Source: an uncultured Paracoccaceae bacterium
GTDB taxonomy: Bacteria; Pseudomonadota; Alphaproteobacteria; Rhodobacterales; Rhodobacteraceae
NCBI GenBank assembly: GCA_947500135.1
Contig: CANMQX010000001.1
Coordinates: forward strand, 496,001-560,000
Direction of reading: 5' to 3'
DNA: 64,000 bases
Made by a program: the position numbers and the translations under genes
Notes under the pieces: model-generated
The model's input: the letters and a program-made list of their open reading frames with translations, nothing else
The model's database searches: none
Told to the model about the DNA's origin: nothing
Shown: positions 1 through 10,125 of the stretch, one piece after another
Layout of the letters: each line of letters starts with the position of its first letter
Position numbering within the stretch: the stretch's first letter is position 1

Positions 1-1
1 C

Positions 2-1108
2 CGGCTCAAGGCGTTGGACTACCCGCGCGAGCTGCTGGACGTTTGCCTGATCCTTGAGGCCGATGACGTCACCACCCGCGCCACATTGGGGCGCACGATC
101 CTACCCACTTGGATGCGCCCGATCGTGGTGCCCACCGGCACGATCAAAACCAAGCCGCGCGCCATGAACTACGCGCTGGAATTTGCCCGTGGCAGTATTA
201 TCGGCATCTGGGATGCCGAAGATGCGCCCGCCCCCGACCAGCTGAGGGTGATCGCGAACGGCTTTGCCAATTGCAGCCCTAAAACTGTTTGTTTACAGGG
301 TGTTCTGGACTATTATAACGCGAGCGCAAACTGGCTGACCCGGTGTTTCACCATCGAATATGCAGGCTGGTTCCGGGTCATCCTTCCGGGTTTTCAAACA
401 CTTGGTCTGGTCATCCCTTTGGGTGGCACAACGCTGTTTTTTCGGCGTGATGCGTTGGAAACATTGGGCGGATGGGATGCGCATAATGTAACCGAGGATG
501 CTGATCTGGGCGTGCGCCTGGCGCGCTATGGCTACCGCACCGAATTGATCAACACCGTGACCGAAGAAGAGGCGAATGGACGCGCCTGGACATGGGTGAA
601 ACAGCGGTCCCGCTGGCTCAAAGGGTATGCCATCACCTATGGGGTCCATATGCGCGACCCTGTCCAGCTTTGGCGTGATCTGGGGCCGAAACGGTTTTTT
701 GGGTTGCAACTGCTATTACTCGGTACCTTGTCGCAATTTGCACTGGCGCCGGTCCTTTGGACATTCTGGCTGCTGCCCTTCGGCATCGATCACCCGCTTA
801 GCGGGCTGATTGCGCCCTGGGCCTTCTGGTTGCTCGCTGGGCTGTTTGTCACATCGGAACTTGTCGGGTTTGCGGTCGCCGCAGCCGGGGTTCGCAAGGC
901 AGGCAAATCATGGCTGATCAAATGGGCGGTGTCCCTACAGTTCTATTTCCCGCTTGCAGCAGTGGCGGCATATAAGGGGCTGGTCGAACTGGCGTGGAAA
1001 CCGTTCTACTGGGACAAGACCGCACATGGCGTTCTGCTGCCGGAGGAATGGCAGAACCGGGTTACTCCGCCGCCTCTACCGCCTGCGCATCCAGTTTCAA
1101 CCGGGTAA
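2..1108 (+). CDS. Family 2 glycosyltransferase, membrane-bound (5' truncated)
   Basis: The window opens inside this gene; the frame is open from base 2 and the N-terminus is missing. About 368 residues remain. They show the GT-A features of a processive family 2 glycosyltransferase: an acidic DAED block near residue 71, a TEDADLG block near 165 and QRSRW (the QxxRW acceptor motif) near 193. Three or so hydrophobic helices follow (roughly residues 230-325). The protein should transfer a sugar from a nucleotide donor onto a growing polysaccharide at the inner membrane; the product cannot be told from sequence. The stop lies inside the 3' end of the convergent GntR gene (47 bp overlap). Confidence 0.85.
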   Translation, partial: RLKALDYPRELLDVCLILEADDVTTRATLGRTILPTWMRPIVVPTGTIKTKPRAMNYALEFARGSIIGIWDAEDAPAPDQLRVIANGFANCSPKTVCLQGVLDYYNASANWLTRCFTIEYAGWFRVILPGFQTLGLVIPLGGTTLFFRRDALETLGGWDAHNVTEDADLGVRLARYGYRTELINTVTEEEANGRAWTWVKQRSRWLKGYAITYGVHMRDPVQLWRDLGPKRFFGLQLLLLGTLSQFALAPVLWTFWLLPFGIDHPLSGLIAPWAFWLLAGLFVTSELVGFAVAAAGVRKAGKSWLIKWAVSLQFYFPLAAVAAYKGLVELAWKPFYWDKTAHGVLLPEEWQNRVTPPPLPPAHPVSTG

Positions 1109-1715
1109 CAAAAGCCTTGGATATATGTTCGCGCAGGGCCTGATCAGCCGCATCGCCATCGCCCACCTCAATCGCTTCAACGATCCTAGCATGTTCCTCC
1201 AAGGTACCTTCGGTCCGACCTTCCGCAGCAAGCGATGTTGTTGCCAGCAAGGCCATTGACCGATGCACAAGGTCAAGCTGCTGCACCAGAAACCTGTTAT
1301 GCGAAGCAAGGTGAATTTGTTTGTGAAACCGGCGGTTCGCACGGCTTAACGCCTGCGGATCACCGACCAGTTTCTTGTCTTCCTCCAGCATATCGCGCAG
1401 CACCTTCACCTCTTCGGGGGCCGCGTGACGGGCAGCCAGTCTTGCCGCCAGCCCTTCCAGTTCACTGCGAACGACATAAAGTTCCGACAATTGCGAATGA
1501 TCCAGCGATGCCACGATCAATGACCGGCCATCGCGGGTCAGCAGTGACTGGGTTTCAAGCCGTTGCAGCGCCTCACGAATTGGGGTGCGGGACACGCCAA
1601 ACCGATCCGCCAACTCGCTTTCCACCAGCCGGTCGCCGGGCTTGTAGACATGGCTGTCAATTGCTTCAAGGATCAGGACATAAGCGTCCTTTTGGGATGT
1701 GCGCGGGTCATGCAT
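1062..1715 (-). CDS. GntR family transcriptional regulator, FCD (FadR-type) domain
   Basis: The protein has 217 residues. An N-terminal winged helix (about residues 10-70, with VSRTPIREAL as recognition region) is followed by an all-helical FCD ligand-binding domain (about 80-205, with conserved His/Arg such as RFHKQIH). FCD proteins usually bind a metal plus an organic acid and repress catabolic genes. I placed the start at ATG 1715 (MHDPRTSQ), which has AGGAAAGG upstream, not at the far upstream Met, because GntR proteins start close to the winged helix. It is divergent from the HAD gene at 1819 and overlaps the glycosyltransferase gene at its 3' end. The target and ligand are unknown. Confidence 0.85.
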   Translation of the reverse strand: MHDPRTSQKDAYVLILEAIDSHVYKPGDRLVESELADRFGVSRTPIREALQRLETQSLLTRDGRSLIVASLDHSQLSELYVVRSELEGLAARLAARHAAPEEVKVLRDMLEEDKKLVGDPQALSRANRRFHKQIHLASHNRFLVQQLDLVHRSMALLATTSLAAEGRTEGTLEEHARIVEAIEVGDGDAADQALREHISKAFVTRLKLDAQAVEAAE

Positions 1716-1818
1716 CGGCAAGGAACCTTTCCTAATGTTCCAGACCATACGCCCGCCCCGCATCGGCAATCAAGTCAAAGCGATTGCGCCCCTAACAGCA
1801 CAGCCGTAGAAAGCCGCC

Positions 1819-2466
1819 ATGGTTGCCAGATATTTCGCACATGTCGACACATGGGTTTTTGACCTCGACAACACGCTTTACCCGCCATCAGCGGACCTGT
1901 TTGGCCGGATGGATACGCGTTTCGCCACCTATGTGACACGGCTGACCGGGCTTGACCGGGATCGCGCGCTGAAACTTTGTGCCGAATACTGGGATCACTA
2001 CGGATCCACACTTGTCGGTCTGATCGAACATCACGATGTGGACCCGCATCATTTTCTGGCGGATGTGCATGATATCGACATCTCGCATCTGGAAGAAGAC
2101 CCGCAGTTGATTGCGGCAATCCGTGCCCTGCCGGGGCGCCGAATTGTTTACACCAACGGGTCGGAAAATCACGCCAAACGGGTCCTGGCTGCACGCGGCC
2201 TGACACGCGTCTTTGATGCGGCCTACGGCGTGGAACAAGCTGATTTCAAACCAAAACCCACCCATGATGCCTTTGCCACGATCTTTGCCAAGGACGGGGT
2301 GATCACCCAAAACGGCGCCATGTTCGAAGACGAGGCCCGCAACCTTGCCGTGCCACATGCGATGGGTATGCGGACGGTACATGTGCATGCAGTCCGGGAT
2401 GCAGCGGACCATATCCACCATCACACCGATGACTTGCCCGGCTTCTTGTCGCAGTTGGTCCGGTGA
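1819..2466 (+). CDS. HAD-superfamily hydrolase, pyrimidine 5'-nucleotidase type
   Basis: This is a 215-residue cytosolic HAD phosphatase. Motif I is DLDNTLYPP near residue 15 (nucleophile and acid/base Asp), motif II is YTNGS near 112, the motif III Lys lies in the FKPKP segment near 148, and motif IV is EDEARN near 171. The LYPPSADLF cap start and the length fit the bacterial pyrimidine 5'-nucleotidase group, which includes yeast Sdt1 relatives. It would dephosphorylate nucleoside monophosphates or related phosphates. It is divergent from the GntR gene and just upstream of the UbiH-like gene. Confidence 0.85.
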   Translation: MVARYFAHVDTWVFDLDNTLYPPSADLFGRMDTRFATYVTRLTGLDRDRALKLCAEYWDHYGSTLVGLIEHHDVDPHHFLADVHDIDISHLEEDPQLIAAIRALPGRRIVYTNGSENHAKRVLAARGLTRVFDAAYGVEQADFKPKPTHDAFATIFAKDGVITQNGAMFEDEARNLAVPHAMGMRTVHVHAVRDAADHIHHHTDDLPGFLSQLVR

Positions 2467-2504
2467 CCCTTTCCGCGTCAGGCCAGACACCTTATGTCAG
2501 CTTC

Positions 2505-3695
2505 ATGGAACGCAAAACTACTGACATATGTATCGCAGGTGGTGGCGTGGCAGGACTGACCGCCGCTGCCGCCTTTGGCACCGCCGGGTTCAACGTGACC
2601 ATTGTTGATCCTGCGCCGCCGATTACCAGCCGCGACGCGGACGGTTCAGACCTGCGCACAACCGCATTCCTGCAACCTGCGCAGCGATTTCTTGAGGCGG
2701 CAGGCTTGTGGGAAAGGCTCGCCCCTCATGCGGCCCCATTACAGATCATGCGGATCGTGGATGCTGCCGCATCGCCGCCTGTGACGCATGATTTTGATGC
2801 CGCCGATATCTCTGACAAACCTTTTGGCTGGAGTCTGCCCAACTGGTTGCTCCGCCGGGAAATGGTGGCGCGGTTGCAAGAGTTGCCGAATGTGGATTTC
2901 CGGCCCGGCACAGGATTTGCCCGCATGTTGGCCCGCACGGATCAGGCAATTGTCACGCTATCCGATGGCAACCAATTGGCCGCCAAACTGGTAATTGGCG
3001 CAGACGGGCGCGCATCACAGGTTAGGCAAGCCACAGATATCGGCGTCAAAACAATGCGCTACGGGCAAAGGGCGCTGACCTTTGCGGTGACGCATGAAGC
3101 ACCACATGACAACATATCGACGGAAATCCATCAGTCGGGCGGCCCTTTCACGCTTGTCCCCCTTCCCGATCATGACGGCAAACCCTGTTCGGCTGTGGTC
3201 TGGATGGATCATGGCGCAGAGGTGCAGCGCCTGGCCGATCTGCCAACCGACGATTTTGAGACGGCAGCCAATCACCGGTCCGCATTTCTTTATGGCCCAC
3301 TGAAACTGGGCACGCGCCGCACAAGCTGGCCGATTATCAGCCAGATTGCCGATCATCTGACCGGCCCCCGTACCGTACTGGTCGCCGAAGCCGCCCATGT
3401 GATGCCGCCTATCGGGGCACAGGGGTTGAATATGTCACTGAAAGATCTGGCCAGTTTGTTGGATCTTGCGCAAGCCAATCGGGCAGAACTTGGCGAGCAG
3501 CGGATGCTGGATCGCTATGCGCGTCAGCGCCACCCTGACATCACGCTACGCGTCGCAGGCATTGATGCGCTGAACCGTGCATCCATTGCAGGCAGCTCCA
3601 AGGCCCAGGATTTGCGAGCCAAAGGTATTCAGACGCTATACAGCATTGCGCCGGTCCGGCGCACGTTGATGGAACTGGGGCTTGGCGCGCGCTAG
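2505..3695 (+). CDS. UbiH/UbiF/COQ6-family FAD-dependent hydroxylase
   Basis: The protein has 396 residues. An FAD dinucleotide-binding motif GGGVAGLTAAAA lies close to the N-terminus. RTTAFLQPAQRFL near residue 50, a GADGRAS block near 166 and a second FAD motif (GAQGLNMSLKD) near 305 are diagnostic of aromatic-ring hydroxylases of ubiquinone biosynthesis. Which ring position it acts on cannot be told. A GTG at 2463 would overlap the previous stop by 4 bp, but the family begins a few residues before the FAD motif, so I chose ATG 2505. Its TAG stop shares the tetranucleotide CTAG with the stop of the convergent aminotransferase. Confidence 0.85.
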   Translation: MERKTTDICIAGGGVAGLTAAAAFGTAGFNVTIVDPAPPITSRDADGSDLRTTAFLQPAQRFLEAAGLWERLAPHAAPLQIMRIVDAAASPPVTHDFDAADISDKPFGWSLPNWLLRREMVARLQELPNVDFRPGTGFARMLARTDQAIVTLSDGNQLAAKLVIGADGRASQVRQATDIGVKTMRYGQRALTFAVTHEAPHDNISTEIHQSGGPFTLVPLPDHDGKPCSAVVWMDHGAEVQRLADLPTDDFETAANHRSAFLYGPLKLGTRRTSWPIISQIADHLTGPRTVLVAEAAHVMPPIGAQGLNMSLKDLASLLDLAQANRAELGEQRMLDRYARQRHPDITLRVAGIDALNRASIAGSSKAQDLRAKGIQTLYSIAPVRRTLMELGLGAR

Positions 3696-4822
3696 AGCAC
3701 GCGATCCAAAACCGGTGCCAACCGGCCCAATGTCCCATCCACATCATAAAGCTTGTCGAGCCCAAAAAGCCCCAGCCGGAAGGTTCGAAAATCGTCAGGT
3801 TCATCGCATTGCAGCGGCACACCCGCCGCAATCTGCATCCCTTCGGCGGCGAATTTTGATCCGTTCTGCACATCGGGGTCATCAGTATAGCTGACGACCA
3901 CACCCGGCGCCCCGAAACCGGGGGCCGCCACAGACCGAATACCTTTATCAGCCAACAGTTTACGGACCGCATTGCCCAATGCCCATTGCGCATCTTTCAG
4001 CTTTTCAAAACCAAATTCGCGGGTTTCCAACATCGTGTCCCGAAAGGCGCGCAACCCGTCCGTGGGCATCGTCGCGTGATAAGCATGGCCACCGTTTTCA
4101 TAGGCTTGCATGATGCTGTGCCATTTCTTCAGATCAACGGCGAATGAATTGGACGCCGTGTCCGCCATCCGGTCCACGGCACGCTGCGACATCATCACCA
4201 GCCCGGCGGACGGCGTGGCCGACCAGCCCTTTTGCGGCGCCGAAATCAACACATCCACGCCGGTCGCCTGCATATCAACCCAGACACAACCTGACGCAAT
4301 GCAATCCAGCACCATCAATGCGCCAACCTCATGGGCAGCGGCGGCAAGCGTTGTCAGATAATCATCCGGCAAAATGATCCCGGCAGAAGTTTCGACATGT
4401 GGGGCAAAAACGACATCGGGTTTTGCCTCTTTTATCGCGGCCACGACATCCTCAATCGGGGCGGGGGCGAATGGCGCACGCGTGTCATTGCCCGACTGCC
4501 GGGCTTTCATCACCGTTGTCTGAGCGGTGAAATCCCCGGCTTCGAAAATCTGGCTCCACCTGTAAGAAAACCAGCCATTGCGGACGACAAATGCATGCGC
4601 TCCATTGCCAAACTGGCGTGCTACCGCCTCCATCCCATAGGTGCCGCCACCCGGCACCAAGGCTATATGATCTGCGTTATAGACATCTTTCAACATGCCC
4701 GAGATATCGGTCATGACTGCCTGAAACGCTTTTGACATATGGTTCAGGGAACGGTCGGTGAAGACCACAGAAAATTCCAACAGCCCATCAGGGTCTACTT
4801 GATTTGTTGCGCCGTCCATCAT
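3692..4822 (-). CDS. PLP-dependent class V aminotransferase (alanine-glyoxylate type fold)
   Basis: The protein has 376 residues of fold-type I. PGGGTYGMEAVAR near residue 58 binds the cofactor phosphate, DCIASGCVWVDM near 173-184 holds the PLP-ring Asp, and SAPQKGWSATPS near 193-204 carries the Schiff-base Lys. This is the layout of the alanine/serine-glyoxylate aminotransferase and phosphoserine aminotransferase group; the amino donor and acceptor are not determined. A second Met follows the first, so the start could be 3 bp later. The gene stands alone, with its 3' end overlapping the UbiH-like gene by 4 bp. Confidence 0.85.
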   Translation of the reverse strand: MMDGATNQVDPDGLLEFSVVFTDRSLNHMSKAFQAVMTDISGMLKDVYNADHIALVPGGGTYGMEAVARQFGNGAHAFVVRNGWFSYRWSQIFEAGDFTAQTTVMKARQSGNDTRAPFAPAPIEDVVAAIKEAKPDVVFAPHVETSAGIILPDDYLTTLAAAAHEVGALMVLDCIASGCVWVDMQATGVDVLISAPQKGWSATPSAGLVMMSQRAVDRMADTASNSFAVDLKKWHSIMQAYENGGHAYHATMPTDGLRAFRDTMLETREFGFEKLKDAQWALGNAVRKLLADKGIRSVAAPGFGAPGVVVSYTDDPDVQNGSKFAAEGMQIAAGVPLQCDEPDDFRTFRLGLFGLDKLYDVDGTLGRLAPVLDRVL

Positions 4823-4905
4823 TGCCTCATCTGATTGCGTTGATGGTTATGGCTAGTGCGCAAGCAGGCCGAAAGCAAAGCCTATTTCGATATACTGCAC
4901 CGCTG

Positions 4906-5637
4906 TCAGGCTGCGGGAGCTTGGCGTTGCGGCCCGGATTCAGTTGCAAAAACCGTGCGATTCCGCCCCCCTGATTTGGCCCGATAAAGCGCGTCATCAG
5001 CCCGTTGAATTGCCTCATCCACGTCACTCAGGCGATCTTTCAACGATCCCCCAATTGATACCGTAACAGAGATCCGGTGATGTTGAGGGCTGACGGGATC
5101 TGCCGCTATCGCCTCGCGCATGCGTTCAGCAACCTCCACACCGCTGGCCCGATCCTGATCATAAAGAAACACGATGAATTCTTCACCGCCAAAACGACAA
5201 ACGATATCCTCTGCCCGGATCATGTTCTTGATCAAGGTCGCAACATGGCGGATGACAGCATCACCCGAAAAATGACCATAAGTGTCATTAATCGACTTGA
5301 ACTTGTCGATATCGATCATCAACGAAACGCCATAGGCGTTGGGTGCCGCGTTCATCTGCGCAAAGAAGTAATCGCGCGTTGCCACATTCGTCAGCCGATC
5401 CCGGTTCACCAGCGCACTTAGTTCATCCGTAAGCAATTGGTTCTTACGAATAACCTCCCCGATGGCCCAGGCGATGGGAAGCGAGATTGCAGAGACAATG
5501 ATTTCCTTCTTGCCGCGTGCCGTCGTCGCAAATTCCTTGGGGTAAAGAAAATACTCCAACCCGGTTGCCATCCCGATCGCAAACAAGGTGATGGCAATAC
5601 AAAAGACGCCAATGGATAGCCGGTTCGTCAGGCGCAA
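4906..5637 (-). CDS. Membrane-anchored diguanylate cyclase (GGDEF)
   Basis: The protein has 243 residues. Two hydrophobic helices (about residues 9-31 and 46-63) are followed directly by a GGDEF domain (about 75-232). The active-site motif is GGEEF, the metal/substrate Asp lies in MIDIDKFKSIND, and an RAED sequence sits where the inhibitory RxxD I-site belongs, so the enzyme is probably active and feedback-inhibited. It would make cyclic di-GMP from two GTP at the inner membrane. There is no recognisable sensor domain between the helices, only a short linker. The gene appears monocistronic. Confidence 0.9.
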   Translation of the reverse strand: MRLTNRLSIGVFCIAITLFAIGMATGLEYFLYPKEFATTARGKKEIIVSAISLPIAWAIGEVIRKNQLLTDELSALVNRDRLTNVATRDYFFAQMNAAPNAYGVSLMIDIDKFKSINDTYGHFSGDAVIRHVATLIKNMIRAEDIVCRFGGEEFIVFLYDQDRASGVEVAERMREAIAADPVSPQHHRISVTVSIGGSLKDRLSDVDEAIQRADDALYRAKSGGRNRTVFATESGPQRQAPAA

Positions 5638-5697
5638 TGTCTTGGTTCCCGTGCAAATGCATCAGGCGCAAGTTAGCCGCCGCAGCTTACAATCCGG

Positions 5698-6146
5698 TTA
5701 AATCGGTCCCGGCCTGCGTTCTTCCGACAAAAGCACATTCGCCTCGACGTCCCCCACCCCCGGCAAGGTCATAATCCGTCGCCGCAGAACGCGTTCAAAA
5801 TCCGCCAAATCGCGCGCCACAACCCGCAACCGGTAATCATACAAGCCCAGCACATGATCCACGGTCTGCACTTCGGGGATTGCCCCGATGGCCCGTTCGA
5901 AATCCTCCAGACTGACCCGCCCCTTTGTCGCCAGTTTCACGCCAAGAAACACGGTCACGCCAAAGCCGACCTTCTCCGCATTCAGGCGTATCTGCCGGCC
6001 AGCCAGAACGCCCGCATCCTGCAAACGGCGAATCCGACGCCATGTTGCCGGTTGGCTTAGCCCCAGTTTCGCAGACAGTTGCGTCGTTGGCTGTGCGGCA
6101 TCGCGCTGCAATGCGCGCAATATACGGCGATCCAGATCGTCAAGGA

Positions 6147-6150
<4 letters not shown>
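5698..6150 (-). CDS. Lrp/AsnC family transcriptional regulator (second of a pair)
   Basis: The protein has 150 residues. An AsnC-type HTH (about residues 4-52, starting LDDLDRRILRALQ) is followed by the RAM ligand-binding domain (about 68-142). Its start overlaps the stop of the upstream Lrp gene by 4 bp, so the two are co-transcribed and could form hetero-oligomers. The pair is divergent from ilvC, which suggests control of branched-chain amino acid synthesis. The ligand is unknown. Confidence 0.9.
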
Positions 6151-7761
<1,611 letters not shown>

Positions 7762-7773
7762 TCAGCATCGTAA

Positions 7774-7823
7774 GATGGGTCTTGACCCATCCACCCCAAG
7801 GGCACCCCTCACTGGGTGCCCTT
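7774..7823 (+). terminator. Tandem hairpins after ilvC
   Basis: Two hairpins follow the ilvC stop. The first pairs GATGGGT (7774-7780) with ACCCATC (7785-7791). The second is a perfect 10-bp stem, AAGGGCACCC (7798-7807) with GGGTGCCCTT (7814-7823), followed by TTCC. The second is the likely intrinsic terminator and could also act for the convergent gene ending at 7848. Confidence 0.75.
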
Positions 7824-7847
7824 TCCATTCAGAGCCGCAAGATGCCG

Positions 7848-8906
7848 CTAAAGAAGCCCGTTCAGATAGGCCATTTCGGCATATTCACCATCGGTCGTAT
7901 ACCCCTCATCCAGCGCGCGTATCAAAAGCCGGATCAGTGACGCATCGGCACTGGCTAATTGCCGCATCACGGCATCATGCCGCCTGCGCATCTTCTCGAC
8001 ATAGTAATGTGCAACATCGTCGCTGTCGGACCAATGCGCATCCATCAACCGTTCAAATATGCCCTTGATCCGTGGCGGGTTATTCCCGATCTGCACGCAG
8101 TAATCGGCAAGCCCCTCTTCATTCATATTGGCGGTCATACCCCAACCGCCAAACCGGAAACGGTTGACGGTGAATTCTGCATCATGCTCCAGATACAAAA
8201 GGAAACCATGCCCGGCGACAAATCCGACCTTGTCAAACTCCAGCCCGGCATTCAGATCCAGCCATGTGACCGGATCAAAGGTGAATGCCCGCTGTTCATG
8301 GCGCAGACCTGATGGCCAATACCGGCAGGGTGATCCAAAACTGTTGACATGCAGGCCGCTGATTGCGTCCTCACCCAACGCAAGCGCAACAGCCGTCAAC
8401 GCATTTGATGTCACCAAATTCCCCTGCGAATGGCAAAAGATGCGAGTTGCACGCATCCGGTTTTCGGGCATGCTTGTCAGTAGATTATACAAAGAATGCG
8501 TCGCAGGATTATCCGCGATCAAACTGCCGACAAAATCAATCTTGGTCAGGCCAGGACGCGTCTGACGGGCAACAAGATAGGCTGCGTCCAGGGCCAGTTT
8601 CCACATCTGAAAACTGCCTGATTGGGCACTTGAAAGCACCGCCTTATCCGTCAGGCACTGGCCGATATCACCCCAAAACCCATCAGAACGGTTAAACACC
8701 CCGATAACCGGGCAACCCTGCAAAAGTGAAAGCGCACGCGCGCTGGTGGCATGATCCGATCCCGAATTTGCCATCCCGTTGACAAAGATGACCCGCTTGC
8801 CCCCATCATACCAGGACCGGCCTTCAGCCTCGGGCGAGACAAAAAGGTTAATTTCGCCGTCACGACGCGGATCTTGCCCGCCCTGGCCGATATGTACATT
8901 TGGCAT
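7848..8906 (-). CDS. Conserved hypothetical protein with alpha/beta-hydrolase-like features
   Basis: The protein has 352 residues and no clear signal peptide. An early strand-turn segment VIFVNGMANSGSDHATSA (about residues 39-56) resembles the first strand and oxyanion turn of alpha/beta hydrolases, and IFCHSQGNLVTSNAL (about 155-169) resembles a nucleophile elbow (xHSQGN). A late VGFVAGHGF (about 235) could carry the catalytic His. The arrangement suggests a lipase- or esterase-like enzyme, but I cannot name a family. The C-terminal 100 residues look helical. It is monocistronic, convergent with ilvC. Confidence 0.6.
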   Translation of the reverse strand: MPNVHIGQGGQDPRRDGEINLFVSPEAEGRSWYDGGKRVIFVNGMANSGSDHATSARALSLLQGCPVIGVFNRSDGFWGDIGQCLTDKAVLSSAQSGSFQMWKLALDAAYLVARQTRPGLTKIDFVGSLIADNPATHSLYNLLTSMPENRMRATRIFCHSQGNLVTSNALTAVALALGEDAISGLHVNSFGSPCRYWPSGLRHEQRAFTFDPVTWLDLNAGLEFDKVGFVAGHGFLLYLEHDAEFTVNRFRFGGWGMTANMNEEGLADYCVQIGNNPPRIKGIFERLMDAHWSDSDDVAHYYVEKMRRRHDAVMRQLASADASLIRLLIRALDEGYTTDGEYAEMAYLNGLL

Positions 8907-8996
8907 GAATTTGTCCTTCGCAATTCTTCTGCCTCATGAATACAAATCGACGCAGCAAATACCACGAAAATCGGTGAGAAATTCAACCTGCGGGTG

Positions 8997-9674
8997 TCAC
9001 GTGAAAGCTCGTGAAAAGGCCGCTGACCCTCTAGACGTGAATAACAACGCCCGGCTGTCCCGGTCGCGCCGGACCCAATCCAGTGTCTCCATCCGCGCCA
9101 GCATTGCCCGACCCAGCGATCCCGCCAGATGGGTCCGGCGTTCGCTCCAATCCAGACAAGACCGGCAAAGCGGTGCGCGCGCCATCGACAACCCATCCAC
9201 ATCAACGCCGAAATCGCAGACAAATCCCTTACCCGCTTCGGTCAGCCCCAACGCTTCTCCCTCTTGCCAGATCAGACCGCGTTGCAAGAGGCTGCCGAAC
9301 ATCTGCACGCCCATCTGCCCGGCAAGATGATTGTAGCACACGCGCGCCTGCCGCATGGCCGCATCCTTTGGCCCGGTCCGCGTCCGCAAGGCACCCTGCC
9401 CTGCCGCAAGCCCCATCAGCGCCTCTAGCGTCGTGGCCACATCCGCATGGGCCAGCGCAAAATACTTGTGTCGTCCTTGCTTGCGCACCTGCACCAGATC
9501 GCCATCACGCAGCTTGGCCAGATGGCCGCTGGCGGTTTGCAAGGTTACCCCGGCCTCTCCGGCCAATTCTGTTGCGGTCAATGCTTTCCCGCTCATCAAC
9601 GCGGTCAGCATGTTGGCGCGCGCAGGCTCACCGATCAAGGCAGCGATGCGGGCAATATCGGGGCCTTCCTTCAT
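8997..9674 (-). CDS. ArsR-type winged-helix transcriptional regulator
   Basis: The protein has 225 residues. An N-terminal ArsR-like winged helix (about residues 5-85, with ARIAALIGEPARANMLTAL and the recognition region TLQTASGHLAKL) is followed by a longer C-terminal part with Cys in CRSCLDW (about 174-178) and a second winged-helix-like tail. This is the two-part layout of ArsR regulators often paired with a NIPSNAP or transporter gene. It is divergent from the NIPSNAP-EamA pair, and a 20-bp palindrome lies in the gap between them. The inducer is unknown; the CxxC pair may sense a metal or thiol stress. Confidence 0.85.
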   Translation of the reverse strand: MKEGPDIARIAALIGEPARANMLTALMSGKALTATELAGEAGVTLQTASGHLAKLRDGDLVQVRKQGRHKYFALAHADVATTLEALMGLAAGQGALRTRTGPKDAAMRQARVCYNHLAGQMGVQMFGSLLQRGLIWQEGEALGLTEAGKGFVCDFGVDVDGLSMARAPLCRSCLDWSERRTHLAGSLGRAMLARMETLDWVRRDRDSRALLFTSRGSAAFSRAFT

Positions 9675-9692
9675 AGTTCGACCTTAACCGAA

Positions 9693-9712
9693 GCATTGAC
9701 GTCGATCAATGC
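9693..9712. promoter_or_regulatory. Candidate ArsR operator palindrome
   Basis: A perfect inverted repeat, GCATTGA (9693-9699) and TCAATGC (9706-9712) with a 6-bp spacer, lies in the 72-bp gap between the divergent ArsR gene and the NIPSNAP gene. Size and position fit an operator for a dimeric winged-helix repressor; binding is inferred. Confidence 0.6.
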
Positions 9713-9746
9713 GCTAAAACAGATCAACAAAATCAAGGAGCGTCAC

Positions 9747-10067
9747 ATGCTGACCTGTATCATCCAATACCAGATTGACCCGGCCAAGAAGGCACAATTC
9801 GAAACCTATGCCCGTAACTGGGGGCAGGCGATCCCGCGCAACGGGGCGGAGCTGATCGGCTACTATGCGCCGCATGAGGGTTCATCGACCCTCGCCTACA
9901 GGATCTACAACATCCCGTCGCTCGCGGCCTATGAAACCTATCGCACCCGGCTCGCCGCCGACCCATTGGGACAGGAAAACTATGCCTTCGCCCAGCGCGA
10001 GAAATTCATTCTGCGCGAAGAACGGACCTTTCTGCGGCTGGCCTCAGCCCCACATGGAAGCGGTTGA
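9747..10067 (+). CDS. NIPSNAP family protein
   Basis: The protein has 106 residues with a ferredoxin-like dimeric barrel pattern. It starts MLTCIIQYQIDPAKKAQFE, and the middle has GAELIGYYAPHEGSSTLAYRIYNIPS, the NIPSNAP hallmark. These small proteins are of uncertain biochemical role, often placed near stress regulators. AAGGAG ends six bases before the ATG at 9747. It is the first gene of a likely two-gene operon with the EamA transporter and is probably controlled by the divergent ArsR-type repressor. Confidence 0.85.
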   Translation: MLTCIIQYQIDPAKKAQFETYARNWGQAIPRNGAELIGYYAPHEGSSTLAYRIYNIPSLAAYETYRTRLAADPLGQENYAFAQREKFILREERTFLRLASAPHGSG

Positions 10068-10125
10068 GGGGTTGTGCCTGCTGCATGTTCCCGCCACAGA
10101 AGAAGCCGAGGCAAGGCAAACAAAA

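Noticed and set aside
2463..2504. GTG start giving a 4-bp overlap for the UbiH-like gene
   Set aside because: It would add 14 residues before the FAD motif that the family lacks; ATG 2505 fits better, though the GTG cannot be excluded.
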